From positions 1 through 36,586 of the forward strand of contig PMBS01000127.1 in NCBI GenBank assembly GCA_003153015.1: 36,586 bases of DNA. Direction: 5' to 3'. The stretch is from Myxococcales bacterium. Its GTDB lineage: Bacteria > Myxococcota_A > Polyangia > Fen-1088. The translations under genes and the position numbers were made by a program. This document shows, one piece after another, positions 1 to 8,382 of the stretch. The notes below the pieces were generated by a model. It was not told the origin of the DNA. It saw only the letters and a list, made by a program, of their open reading frames with translations, and searched no databases. Within the stretch, counting starts at the first letter, position 1, and each line of letters opens with the position of its first letter.

Positions 1-789
1 CAGTGCGTCCTGCTCGCCACGCACGTGCCCCCTTTCAGGGAGGCGTGCTGGCACGGAGGCGCGATCACGGACGACAACTACCTGCCCCACTTCACCTGCG
101 GAGCCGTCGGCGACGCGCTGGTGGAGATCATGAGCGCCCGCCCCGACCGACGCCTGGTGGTCCTATGCGGCCACACGCACAGTCCCGGCACTGCCCGCAT
201 CCTGCCCAACCTCGTGGTCAGAACTGGGGGCGCAGCCTACGGGCAGCCCCGCTTGGTCGACGTGCTTGACGTCGGCCCGAGCACCGCACCCGAGTATCCG
301 ACCTTGCAGCCTGCGGCTGGCACTGACAAGGATGACGGCGGAGAAGAGATGACCAAAGGTGTTTCTGTCGCAGAGAAAATAGACCATGAATTGAAGGGCG
401 TTGCCGTCATTCTGGAGAACCCTGATGGCAAGTACTTGGTCATGAAGAACAAATCCCGTCCGGGAAAGCCCGTCCCATTCGTCACGATTCCCACGGGAAC
501 GGTAGAAAGGGGCGAAGACCCAGAAGCCACCGCGATCAGAGAGGTCGAGGAGGAAACCGGACTAACCATCAGCGGCTTGCATCTGGTGGAGAAGTTCAAC
601 AGTGTCGATCCGGAACGGTATGGTCGGACGCCTTTCACGACGTACGTCTTTCGGGCCAACTACGCTGGCTCCGCGACGTTGAGAGAGGAAGAGAAACACG
701 AGTGGCTAGGCTGGATGAAATGCGAGGAGATCCGCAACCTGGGTGGCCCGTTCTCCCTTGCTCTGGAACGGGCCTTGCGCCACATGTAG
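1..789 (+). CDS. Metallophosphoesterase C-terminus joined in frame to a Nudix hydrolase (5' partial)
   Basis: The frame is open from the first base of the window. Roughly the first 90 codons look like the end of a calcineurin-like metallophosphoesterase, with a T-H-V-P-P-F segment and the metal-binding motif C-G-H-T-H-S-P-G near codons 56-63. After a short linker comes a Nudix domain with an intact Nudix box, G-x5-E-x7-R-E-V-E-E-E-T-G-L (about codons 165-187), predicted to hydrolyse a nucleoside diphosphate linked to another group. No stop separates the two parts. An internal ATG at 349, preceded by GGAG at 340-343, could start a separate 146-residue Nudix protein. Either one fused enzyme or two genes with the first stop lost would fit. 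The Nudix call is strong, and the fusion is less certain because the true start lies outside the window. Confidence 0.8.
   Translation, partial: QCVLLATHVPPFREACWHGGAITDDNYLPHFTCGAVGDALVEIMSARPDRRLVVLCGHTHSPGTARILPNLVVRTGGAAYGQPRLVDVLDVGPSTAPEYPTLQPAAGTDKDDGGEEMTKGVSVAEKIDHELKGVAVILENPDGKYLVMKNKSRPGKPVPFVTIPTGTVERGEDPEATAIREVEEETGLTISGLHLVEKFNSVDPERYGRTPFTTYVFRANYAGSATLREEEKHEWLGWMKCEEIRNLGGPFSLALERALRHM
340..351 (+). promoter_or_regulatory. Internal ribosome binding site and ATG for a separate Nudix protein
   Basis: GGAG at 340-343 lies five bases before an in-frame ATG at 349-351, exactly where the metallophosphoesterase-like part ends and the Nudix part begins. It could allow the Nudix domain to be made alone. 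Confidence 0.4.
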
Positions 790-1126
790 CTGAGGGCCGT
801 CTGGTCAGCTCAAGAGATTCGACCAGCGAAGCGGATGAAACGCGGCGCGGCCGCGGCGTTGCGCCCCACGCTGCGATGGGCGCGCAGATGGGCCGAAAGC
901 AGTCTCCCTATCCGGGAACGTCCGTGATGTCACCTGGTTTGAACGGCATCGGCTGAGCGGCTCGCCGCGTTTTCACAGGCAGCCGTGCACAGCTTGGTTC
1001 GCGTGGGCTTTGGGCATTGCTTCCGGTGGTCTGCTTGCAGGCCTTGCGGTCAACTCGTCGGGAAGGCATGGGCAGTTCACTTGGCATTCACCCGCCCTGT
1101 GCTCCGGGAACCGCGATGGGGGCAAT
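790..1126. other. Intergenic, nothing recognised
   Basis: This stretch lies between the Nudix stop codon and the stop codon of the convergent toxin gene. Open frames here show no recognisable protein pattern. I see no strong hairpin followed by a T-run and no RNA gene. Confidence 0.4.
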
Positions 1127-1774
1127 TCACGGCGTTCTCCGGCGCGGCCGCCACTTGGGCAGCAGAGGCTCCAAGGCCCATGGTGCCGGGGCATCCAGCG
1201 CGAACCAGACCTCGCTGCCCCGCCGCTCGGCCATCAAGATGGGCATGGGTTCCGAAGAGCCGTTGAAGTACACGAGGGCCCTGGAGGCGTGCTGCCAGAA
1301 CCAGGGCAGGTTCGCAAGAGATCGTGGCCAGCGGGCTCGGATCTTGTCGACCGGCACGTTGTGGCCGCCTCGGTGCACGCGCACGGCGACTCGCTGAATG
1401 GCCTCCTCGACAGAGCTGAGGACGACGTACACGAACAACACTTGGAATCCCCTCTTCAGGGCCGCCCGGACCATGGGCTTGTACTTCTCGGTACTGAGGA
1501 CCGTCTCGATGACGAACGAGCGCTGCCCGCCCTTGATGAGGTCCCTGACTCGTCGTTCGCACTCGTCAGCAGCTCTCACGTTCGCATCACTGATCGAGAG
1601 CCCCGGGGTGGACCTCAGGATTTCCCGCGTGATCAAATCCGGGTTGATGACCTCTATCTCTGGCCCGCGCGCGTCCAGAAGAACCCGCAGGGTATCGCGG
1701 TCTTGCGCAAACGTAGACTTGCCCGCGCCGTTGATGCCAGCGACTAGGACGAACCACGGCTTGCCAGAACTCAT
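1127..1774 (-). CDS. Zeta-toxin-like P-loop kinase
   Basis: This 215-residue protein opens with a Walker A loop, G-I-N-G-A-G-K-S-T at about residues 13-21, followed by a V-I-N-P-D-L-I motif near residue 43. That is the layout of the zeta toxin/PezT and related AAA_33 family. Known zeta toxins phosphorylate UDP-N-acetylglucosamine and so block cell-wall synthesis. A middle segment with F-V-I-E-T-V-L-S matches the family's conserved strand after the mobile region. The start codon overlaps the stop of the upstream small gene as ATGA, so the two are translationally coupled in the usual toxin-antitoxin order. The family call rests on the P-loop and N-P-D motifs. The actual substrate is not shown, and a non-toxic kinase of the same fold remains possible. 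Confidence 0.75.
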   Translation of the reverse strand: MSSGKPWFVLVAGINGAGKSTFAQDRDTLRVLLDARGPEIEVINPDLITREILRSTPGLSISDANVRAADECERRVRDLIKGGQRSFVIETVLSTEKYKPMVRAALKRGFQVLFVYVVLSSVEEAIQRVAVRVHRGGHNVPVDKIRARWPRSLANLPWFWQHASRALVYFNGSSEPMPILMAERRGSEVWFALDAPAPWALEPLLPKWRPRRRTP

Positions 1775-2022
1775 GCCCGGGCGCCGTCTCGTCCCTTGGT
1801 GCGCTTCACACGTCTCACCGCAAGCTGAAACGCTCTTGTCAGGTGTTGGGCGAGTTCGGGGCTGTCGAGTCGCGTGGCAGTTCCGTTCTTGCCCCGTATC
1901 CGGCGTGTGCGGTCAAGCTCACTCACCGCGATTTTCCGCATCGCGACTCGTCCTGTCGTCTGGCGCGCCACGAAAGTCCATCGGCCGGCACTGGCAGGAG
2001 CCGCTACACTCGAGCGCTTCAT
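1771..2022 (-). CDS. Small basic protein, putative antitoxin of the zeta-like toxin
   Basis: An 83-residue, strongly basic protein lies directly upstream of the zeta-like gene and overlaps it by four bases (ATGA). I chose the ATG at 2022 because a TACACT -10-like box sits six bases in front of it. A shorter version starting at 1941 (M-R-K-I-A-V-S) is also possible and would give 56 residues. The sequence does not obviously match epsilon or PezA antitoxins. The antitoxin role is inferred only from size, position and coupling to the toxin-like gene. Confidence 0.6.
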   Translation of the reverse strand: MKRSSVAAPASAGRWTFVARQTTGRVAMRKIAVSELDRTRRIRGKNGTATRLDSPELAQHLTRAFQLAVRRVKRTKGRDGARA

Positions 2023-2034
2023 GAACCCAGTGTA
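2023..2034 (-). promoter_or_regulatory. -10-like box placed for a leaderless transcript of the antitoxin gene
   Basis: On the minus strand TACACT (2034-2029) ends six bases before the ATG at 2022. Transcription would begin at or next to the start codon. No convincing -35 hexamer is visible at the normal distance. Confidence 0.35.
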
Positions 2035-2080
2035 GCATCGAGTGGCGACGCAGGCAGCGACGATGTGGAGTCCGCGATGG

Positions 2081-4237
2081 CTACCGGCTCTCCTCGTCCA
2101 GAGCCAGCGTCGCGATGCCGGCTGGTGGAGGCAAGCAGCGCAGGGTGAAGGGCGACGAGGGTACACCGCCCACCAGGAGTTCGACGAAGGCAGAGAAGTT
2201 GGGCATGCCAATGAGATCCATGATGGAGACGGAGGGTTGATAGCCAACCAGGCGGCGGGCGTCCCGCGCGCCTACGCGGAACACGATCTTGGTGCCCACG
2301 TTGCCCAGTACCGCGGCGATGACGTCATCGTCGAGCTGGTCCACGAACTGGTGAGCGAGTACCAGTCCGACGCCGAACTTGCGTACCTCGCTCAACATGG
2401 CGCCGGTGGACGGGCCCGCGATGCGCTGGAACTCGTCGCAGTAGACGAAGAACGGCCGGCGTTGCTCAGGGGGCAGCTCGGCCCGCGACAGCGCCGAATT
2501 GAATGAACCCTGCATGAACACCGCCGCAAGCAGCGCCGTGGCCAGCGGATTGACCCCACCTCGGCCGAGGTTGCACAGCAGCACGCCGCCTCCGTCCATG
2601 ATCTTGCGCAGGTTGAGGGTGGATCGCGGCCGACCCAGGATCGCCTTCAGGACCGGATCGGTGAAGAATTGATTGAACTTGGCAGCGAAGTAGTCGCGTC
2701 GCTCACCCTTGGTGAAGTCCGACTGCTTGTCCCAGCTTCCCTTCCACCACAGAGCCGCCTCAGGAACGCGCTCGGCCAGGTCGGCCGATGATAGCCACTT
2801 GGTGCGGAAATCAGGGTCCATGAACATGCGCGGCAGGTCGGCCATTGTCCCCGGCTGCTCGAAACGCGCGGCGAGCGGCAGCAGGGTATTAGTCACTGCC
2901 TGCTCCCACACGGGCCCTGTCATGTCGCGCGGCCATAGCGAGACCAGAAACTCCACCATCTGCCCAACCTGCAAATGGGCCGCCAGCATATCCTGGCATT
3001 CCAGGGGATTGAGTACGGGCTGCTCTTGCTCCTGATCGGATGCATCAATGAACGTGAGGTCGGCGCGGCGGTTGGCCGGCATCAGGTCGCGCACGGTCCT
3101 GGCGAGCTCACCGTGTGGATCGAAGACCGCCACGCCGTGCCCCTCTTCGAGATCTGCGAGAATGCGGTTGGCGAGAAGCGTGGTTTTGCCCGTACCGGTC
3201 TGGCCGAGAATCCACACGTGACGCAGCCGATCCACAAGCGACAGCCGCACCGGCCGACCGTCGACCGCGTGACCGAACAGCGCCCCGGTCTCAGGCAGAT
3301 CGATCTGTGGCAGGCGCGCCGAGAGGGTGGGCCGCAGCGCGGGAACCAGAGCCATGGCAGCCGCTGCAGGCGGCAGCACGTCGGGCAGAGCCGCGTGCGC
3401 CACCACGACCCGCGATGGGCAGCCCGGCTCGCGCAAGACCGGCGCATCGGGCAAGGTGTGCTCGGGCGAGGTGCGCGTGAAAGCAGTCCAGCGCGCCTCG
3501 CGGGCGCCCAGCGCGTACGCGAGGCTGACACCCACCAGAGACGGCGCGCTGTCCGCCGACCCGCTCCAGGTCACCTGGCAATCGAAGGATAGGGGGGCGC
3601 CATCCCGGCCGCCGTTGCGCGGGCCCGGCCAGGCCGGACGGGGAGCGTGCGCCCCGTCGGCTGGCGAGAGGGTCCACTCCAGCATGGAGGCCACCCGCGC
3701 CGTGGCCAAGAGCGCGATAGCCTGTGCGGGATCGGCTTGGGTAGGCGCCAGGGTCATAGGGGTGCCGCGTTCCTCGGAATCACGTCGTGCAATGGGCTTG
3801 GCGGCCGGGGCACGGTCTTCGACGGGGTGGCCAAGAGCGAGCGACCACGCCCATTCGCCGAACGGGGCGAGCGCGAACAGCAACTCGTCCTGCGTGTCGA
3901 TGGGCTCGAAGCGGTAGCGGGGAAAGCCAAGCACCAGTAGCGAGCGCAGCTCGTCCGGCAGGGTGTCGAACAGAAGTTCGCTGCCGACCTGCACCAGCAA
4001 GTACACCTCGAGGTGGCCGGGCGCGCCCACGGTTGCGGCGGGCAGCACCAGCCAGCGTGCGCTGACCGTCAGGTCGGCTCGGTGTACGGCAGACCACAGC
4101 TCGGCCGGCGTTGCCGGCCGAAACACCGGCGATTCGCCGCGCACGCCGGACAGGCGCAGCCCGAAGATCGCGCCATCAGGTCCCCACAGCGTCGCCACGC
4201 GACGAGGACTCGCCGGGCGGGCAGTGTTCGACAGCAT
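2081..4237 (-). CDS. VirD4/TraG-like type IV coupling ATPase
   Basis: This protein of about 718 residues has a P-loop G-Q-T-G-T-G-K-T at about residues 345-352, followed by the family phrase F-D-P-H-G. A Walker B strand ending in Y-C-D-E-F lies at about 596-603, and a conserved A-H-Q-F segment follows. These are hallmarks of hexameric DNA-pumping ATPases of conjugation and type IV secretion (TraD/TraG/VirD4 and relatives). The first 300 residues match nothing I know and contain no clear membrane segment, so it would need a membrane partner. The ATG at 4237 is preferred over the GTG at 4243 because AGGAG lies six bases before it. It follows the upstream stop by two bases. Neighbouring genes encode membrane proteins and a vWA-like protein, but no relaxase or VirB4 is visible in the window. 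Confidence 0.85.
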   Translation of the reverse strand: MLSNTARPASPRRVATLWGPDGAIFGLRLSGVRGESPVFRPATPAELWSAVHRADLTVSARWLVLPAATVGAPGHLEVYLLVQVGSELLFDTLPDELRSLLVLGFPRYRFEPIDTQDELLFALAPFGEWAWSLALGHPVEDRAPAAKPIARRDSEERGTPMTLAPTQADPAQAIALLATARVASMLEWTLSPADGAHAPRPAWPGPRNGGRDGAPLSFDCQVTWSGSADSAPSLVGVSLAYALGAREARWTAFTRTSPEHTLPDAPVLREPGCPSRVVVAHAALPDVLPPAAAAMALVPALRPTLSARLPQIDLPETGALFGHAVDGRPVRLSLVDRLRHVWILGQTGTGKTTLLANRILADLEEGHGVAVFDPHGELARTVRDLMPANRRADLTFIDASDQEQEQPVLNPLECQDMLAAHLQVGQMVEFLVSLWPRDMTGPVWEQAVTNTLLPLAARFEQPGTMADLPRMFMDPDFRTKWLSSADLAERVPEAALWWKGSWDKQSDFTKGERRDYFAAKFNQFFTDPVLKAILGRPRSTLNLRKIMDGGGVLLCNLGRGGVNPLATALLAAVFMQGSFNSALSRAELPPEQRRPFFVYCDEFQRIAGPSTGAMLSEVRKFGVGLVLAHQFVDQLDDDVIAAVLGNVGTKIVFRVGARDARRLVGYQPSVSIMDLIGMPNFSAFVELLVGGVPSSPFTLRCLPPPAGIATLALDEESR

Positions 4238-4239
4238 GT

Positions 4240-4629
4240 TCACTCCTTTCTTTCGTTCGAGGAAGATGCGCGTTGCGGACCGTGGTCGTTGGCCGCCCCG
4301 CTGTCCGTCCCGTCCTCATCGCACTCCAGCAGCATGAGCGCTTCTTCCCCTCCACCGACCTCGGCCGTCACCGCGCCTTCGTGACCCATTTCATCGGCCA
4401 TCGCTCGCGCTCGCTGCATCCCAGCCACCACCGCCCATGCCGACTGCGCCGCCACCGGCGTGCCGGACATGGACTGCTCCAACCGGCGCAGGAGCCGCTC
4501 ACGCCGCCGTGCCCACCCCGTCCCGTCGGTGGCGTTGTCACGGCAGGGCTCCCGGCGTTCAAGCTTTGCAGCGGTTGCCTGCTCGGCCATCGCCTCGGAC
4601 CGCAACGCGGGTTTCGTCTTGGGGGCCAT
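4240..4629 (-). CDS. Small hydrophilic protein of unknown function in the coupling-ATPase cluster
   Basis: This 129-residue charged protein has a basic, Arg-rich middle (around R-R-R-E-R-L-L-R-R-L) and an acidic, Ser/Asn-rich tail. No known domain is recognised. AGGAG at 4640-4636 lies six bases before the ATG at 4629, which makes this a better start than the upstream ATG at 4635 or TTG at 4650. It sits directly upstream of the coupling ATPase, two bases apart, so the two are probably translated together. A DNA-binding accessory role would fit the composition and position but is speculation. Confidence 0.7.
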   Translation of the reverse strand: MAPKTKPALRSEAMAEQATAAKLERREPCRDNATDGTGWARRRERLLRRLEQSMSGTPVAAQSAWAVVAGMQRARAMADEMGHEGAVTAEVGGGEEALMLLECDEDGTDSGAANDHGPQRASSSNERKE

Positions 4630-4678
4630 AGTCATCTCCTCGGTTGCCAAGACGCGCGTGCGGGCTTTTCCCTGACGG

Positions 4679-4975
4679 CTAGAGACCGAAATCAGCTCGG
4701 GCGGGCAATCTCGACAGCGGGCGCCCGGTTGACCGGCCTGCCAGATGATTGGCCTGGCTGGCGGTCGTTGGGTGTTGGTTCGCCATTCCCTGCGCCGGCA
4801 GCATCGGAGTCCCGGTCAACAACCGGTACGCCATGTACCCAGCCAGCACGAGGGCCACAATGGCGGCCACCCTGACCATGAGCTTGATCAGGCGCCACAA
4901 GATCAATGCCGCCAGCAAACCCAAGATGGCCAGACCCAGCGGGTTCTGCTGCAGGATGGAGTAGATGGTGTTCAT
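4679..4975 (-). CDS. Small two-helix membrane protein
   Basis: This 98-residue protein has two closely spaced hydrophobic stretches at roughly residues 12-27 and 34-52, separated by a basic turn (R-L-I-K). A polar tail of about 40 residues follows. It lies between the four-helix membrane protein (15-base gap upstream) and the small hydrophilic gene in a minus-strand cluster. It could be a membrane anchor or assembly partner for the coupling ATPase, which lacks its own membrane segments. No family is recognised. Confidence 0.7.
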   Translation of the reverse strand: MNTIYSILQQNPLGLAILGLLAALILWRLIKLMVRVAAIVALVLAGYMAYRLLTGTPMLPAQGMANQHPTTASQANHLAGRSTGRPLSRLPARADFGL

Positions 4976-4990
4976 GCGTGTTCCGCCCGG

Positions 4991-6160
4991 CTAAGCATCC
5001 GCCTCGTGTTCATCGCCGTCGCTGGCAGTCCGGAACGCGGCACCGCGACTGCGGCCCAGACGGTCGACGATCTCGTCGTCTGACAAGGGGCTCTGGTCGA
5101 CGCCGCGCAGCCGGCCGCGGTTGTGCTCGATGGCCAGCCGGTAGCCGGCCACGATGGCGCGCTCGGCGGCGGCGCGGACCGTCGTGGTGCTGCGAACAAG
5201 ACTCTCGCGAAGGCGGACGTCCTCGCGGAAGCGGCGCGCGCGGCCTTCGAGCGCTTTGACTGCCGCCCCGCGGTCTTCAAGTCGCTTGCACGCGTTGGCG
5301 AGGTTGTGGGTAGCCTCGCAGTAGCCAGGCAGGCGGCTCCGGTAGGTAGCCCAGCCCTGGCGTAGACCCGCGGCGTACAGGTCCACCGCGATCACCGCCA
5401 CCACCTCGATCACGGCGAAGCCGCAGGCCATCAGCCGCTCGCCATCGCCTCGCACTGTGCTCCAGCGCAGCAGGAGAAGGCCGAGGCCGAACACCACGCC
5501 CATCCCCACGCCCCACCAGTGGCGCTTCTCGGAGCCCTCGTGCGAGGCCCCGGAGAGCAAGGTCCAGGTGACCAGACCAGCGAACAGGGCGCCGCACATC
5601 CACGCTGCGAATAGGCTCTGCACGCGGTCAGTGAAGAGCTTGGAGAATACCAGATCGCTCAACGAGAAGGCAAGCGTGGCCGCAATCCCGAGTACGCCCA
5701 GCAGGCCAACCAGGTAGGGGGTTCCGGGCGGTGTGGGCTCGGGCTCGTGGGCGGCAAGCTCACTCTGGCACTCACCCACCTTGGCTCGCGCGTTGTCCTC
5801 CTGGTCCTTTGCCTGATCCAGGCCAGCGAGCACGCGCTGGTATTCCCGCTGCGCCTCGGCGTCGGAGATGTTCTCCTCCGGGCGGAAGGGGGCCGCCGCC
5901 AGTCGCTGCGCGGAATCACCCGCGAAGTCTCGCAGGGTGGCCTCGGTATCGACGTCGGGCGTGGTGCGGCCGCTTTCAATACCAGCCGTGTAGCCGCGCC
6001 GGAACAGGCCGATCTCGATCGGAATCAACTCGGACAACGGGCGGCCGTCGGCATCCGGGGCCGCGCCGGGCGCGCTTGTCGGGTCGGTTTTGCCACACAC
6101 CACGGGCCGGGACGATCCGTTCGCGCCGCTATAGCCATTGATTCCGTTGGTCTTGCCCAT
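4991..6160 (-). CDS. Four-helix membrane protein with long cytoplasmic coiled segments
   Basis: Translation most likely starts at the ATG at 6160, which has AAGGAGA (6172-6166) five bases upstream. Earlier in-frame codons lack a ribosome site. The 389-residue product has a low-complexity N-terminus and a helical, charged stretch at about 110-155. Four hydrophobic helices follow at roughly 168-300, and the C-terminal half is Arg-rich and helical. It belongs to the minus-strand cluster of the coupling ATPase. No named family is recognised. The architecture (membrane core with long charged helices) would suit a scaffold. Confidence 0.7.
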   Translation of the reverse strand: MGKTNGINGYSGANGSSRPVVCGKTDPTSAPGAAPDADGRPLSELIPIEIGLFRRGYTAGIESGRTTPDVDTEATLRDFAGDSAQRLAAAPFRPEENISDAEAQREYQRVLAGLDQAKDQEDNARAKVGECQSELAAHEPEPTPPGTPYLVGLLGVLGIAATLAFSLSDLVFSKLFTDRVQSLFAAWMCGALFAGLVTWTLLSGASHEGSEKRHWWGVGMGVVFGLGLLLLRWSTVRGDGERLMACGFAVIEVVAVIAVDLYAAGLRQGWATYRSRLPGYCEATHNLANACKRLEDRGAAVKALEGRARRFREDVRLRESLVRSTTTVRAAAERAIVAGYRLAIEHNRGRLRGVDQSPLSDDEIVDRLGRSRGAAFRTASDGDEHEADA

Positions 6161-6237
6161 CGTGTTCTCCTTGTTTCCCTTGATTGGCGGTCTCGTTACT
6201 CCAGGACGCTGCTCGCTCGCGGGATCTGACGTCCGCG

Positions 6238-7017
6238 CTACTTGGCCGCGCGGTACGCGACGCACGCGGGCTCAAACCGCACGCGATCAGGCGCGGTGAA
6301 TTCGCGCCGGAACGCGCTCTCGACGACTTCCAGGGTGGGCAACTTGGCCGCGTTCCGTCCGATGTGCCGGGCGGACAATGAGCAGAAGCGCACGGTCACG
6401 TTCCGGTTCGCTATGCGTGGCTCAGTCTCGGCCCGCGCGTCGTTTGTGACATGTGGTCGCTTGGCCGGACGTAGTGCGGACATCACACGCGCGTCCTCTT
6501 CCTCAATACCGTCAGTCCGCACCACGACCTCGCAAGTGATCTTGTCGCGCTGGCACAGCTCGGCCGGCATGGTCTTCACCGCGGCGCTGACCGCACGGAA
6601 GATGGGACTTTCCTTGCGATTCGGGATCTGCGGGCACAACTTCTTCACGTCAGCGAGGAAGGCTTGGCGAGACTCCTCGTCGGCCGCAGCACCCTCCAGG
6701 ATGCGCGTGCCCGACTGGTACTCCACTGTACCGAGGCGAGTTGGTTCGAAGCCGCTGGGGCGATCTCCGGTGGCAAAGACCGTCAAATGCAACTTGCCCA
6801 CGCTTTGCTGCGCAGCCTCGTCCGCCAGTCGTCCCAGGTCCTCGCAGCGGGATGTCGGATTAGACGTCAGCGACGCGTCCACCACGATGGCCCGGTAGCT
6901 TTCGGGCACAGGAGGCGCCTTGCGTGCGAATACCCACAGTCCAGCCGTCCCGAGTACCGAGGCGACGGCCAGGGTGGCGATGATTTCGCTACGGGTGCGA
7001 GAGCGGCTTGTGTTCAT
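6238..7017 (-). CDS. Membrane-anchored vWA-like protein
   Basis: This 259-residue protein starts with a basic stretch and one hydrophobic helix (about residues 11-30), typical of a signal anchor, so the bulk would be periplasmic. After it comes V-V-D-A-S-L-T-S, resembling the metal-binding D-x-S-x-S/T site of von Willebrand A domains. Later strands such as V-V-V-R-T-D-G-I-E-E are also placed as in vWA folds. Several cysteines could form disulphides. It is the most upstream intact gene of the minus-strand coupling-ATPase cluster. The vWA call rests on the first motif and strand pattern only. Confidence 0.6.
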   Translation of the reverse strand: MNTSRSRTRSEIIATLAVASVLGTAGLWVFARKAPPVPESYRAIVVDASLTSNPTSRCEDLGRLADEAAQQSVGKLHLTVFATGDRPSGFEPTRLGTVEYQSGTRILEGAAADEESRQAFLADVKKLCPQIPNRKESPIFRAVSAAVKTMPAELCQRDKITCEVVVRTDGIEEEDARVMSALRPAKRPHVTNDARAETEPRIANRNVTVRFCSLSARHIGRNAAKLPTLEVVESAFRREFTAPDRVRFEPACVAYRAAK

Positions 7018-7642
7018 GCAACCAAGGACTCAGGTCGAGCGCATTTGCTGACACCAAATCGAGGCGGGCACGGGAAAGGACAAGCTCGCGTCGAGCGCTG
7101 GAGGCCCTGCTCGCAACCGAAAACCGACGCGAGGTGAGCGTGCAGCCGATTCCAACTGGGAACCCAGAGAGAACTTACCCGTTCCTGAAGACTCTGCCCC
7201 AGCCGTTTCACAAGGCGCGCCGCAAGACGCTCGGCTTGGTCATCGCCGCCATCGCCGCCATCGGCCAGGCGCCGTCTGGGTCCCCTCGTCGTGTTTGCCT
7301 TTGATGATCCTTTGAGACTGGTCGTGCGTGGCTTGGTCGAAAGTTCCCGGCAGCAGCACCAGGAATGGTTCGAGCAACAAAGGCAGTGTGCAGCGCGCTT
7401 GCGTAGGAAGTCAGCACAGTCCAAGTGAATCCCCATCTGCTCGGTCGTCTATCTGGAGGCCCTCCAATTTGGAAAGCAGCGAGAGGATGCGCGACTGGCT
7501 CTCGAATACCTCGCGCAGCATGCCGTCGGAGACCCGCGCTGAATAGCGAGGTGGGGGCGAAACGACCTTGGGAGAACTCACGATGGGGCGATGGGGAAGC
7601 CTCTTGCAGCACGGGGTACCTCCAGTGATCGGATTGTGGCAT
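7018..7642 (-). pseudogene. Broken copy of the coiled-coil gene found intact at 26612-28180
   Basis: Reading the minus strand in three shifting frames recovers pieces that line up in order with the N-terminus of the intact coiled-coil protein. An ATG at 7642 begins M-P-Q-S-D-H-W (intact: M-S-H-S-D-W). A second frame gives S-P-P-P-R-Y-S-A-R-V-S-D-G-M-L-R at about 7563-7515 and continues to L-E-G-L-Q-I-D-D. A third gives I-H-L-D-C-A-D-F-L-R at about 7430-7400. Another shift gives L-L-L-E-P-F-L-V-L-L-P-G-T-F around 7380-7340. Below about 7290 I can no longer follow the similarity. The ATG follows the PP2C stop by one base, and both loci share the bases TGAGATGCC at this point. Several frameshifts make a functional product unlikely. 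Confidence 0.7.
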
Positions 7643-7643
7643 C

Positions 7644-8365
7644 TCAGACCGCCGTCTGAATGAGCACGCCGCTCGTGTCGTCGGGAGCATCCCGTTCCTC
7701 GACTTTGGACTGGTGGAAGCGAGCCTTTTCTGCCAAACCGAGGTTGTTGGCAAAGACCGCCTTGACCTGGTCGATCCCGAGCACTTTGAAGAGACCGTCC
7801 GAGCAGAGCAGATCGCCCGGCCGAACCTCACGGAGAGTCGTCTCCATGGACAGATCAAGCTCGCTTTCCGTGCCTCCGAAGTAGCTGGTCAAGGGGCTGG
7901 CAGCGTCCAGATCGTTGAGCACCTGCTCATCCGCAAGCCGAAAGAACCTGTCTTCGCGTAACATCCACGCCTCTGAATCGCCGGCGTTCACGATGCGAAA
8001 TCCGTCCTGCCAGTGCAAGAGCCTTACCAGGGTGGTTCCTGCGCCGAAGGCGTCGGGGCGTCTCGCGTGTGCGCAATGATCTCGACGTTTATCGCCTCAA
8101 GCAGCGTACTCAACCCCGCTCCGCCGTCCGGGGGCGGCAGGGCAAGGCGAGCGCGGATCTGCTCAAGCACGAAGGTGGACGCGACCTCACCCGCGCGTGT
8201 GCCAGCGATGCCATCGGCCACGAAGCAGCGGCACGTCAGTCCCCTCGCGGCGGTCGCAGACCCGCCCTCGAGGATTTGGTCTTGGAGCAGGATACGGTCT
8301 TGGTTCGCCGCCTTCGATGGCGCCTTGAGGGTAAAGCCTGCGACGTTGAACCACACGAACCACAC
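7644..8365 (-). pseudogene. Frameshifted PP2C-type protein phosphatase, relative of the intact gene at 25847
   Basis: The first half (from a GTG at 8365 or 8356) carries N-Q-D-R and V-A-D-G-I-A-G. The second half, in another frame, carries N-A-G-D-S-E-A-W, L-L-C-S-D-G-L and D-A-P-D-D-T-S. Together they cover the whole PP2C domain and align end to end with the intact phosphatase at 25847-26566. The frame changes at about 8045-8060, where one base appears to be missing. A second lesion removes two residues just before L-L-C-S-D-G (intact: G-D-I-V-L-L; here G-D-L-L). All metal-binding aspartates are still present, so the decay is recent. It lies head to head with the giant kinase, the classic arrangement for a kinase-phosphatase pair. 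Confidence 0.8.
8348..8365 (-). repeat. Tandem 9-bp duplication at the start of the PP2C pseudogene
   Basis: On the minus strand GTGTGGTTC occurs twice in a row (8365-8357 and 8356-8348), giving V-W-F-V-W-F where the intact paralogue has one V-W-F. It duplicates the putative GTG start codon. Confidence 0.75.
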
Positions 8366-8382
8366 GGGGTCGATTGTACACC

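Noticed and set aside
1010-1747. A 245-codon plus-strand frame opposite the zeta-like toxin
   Set aside because: The minus strand carries an intact P-loop and the coupled upstream gene, while the plus frame has no known motif.
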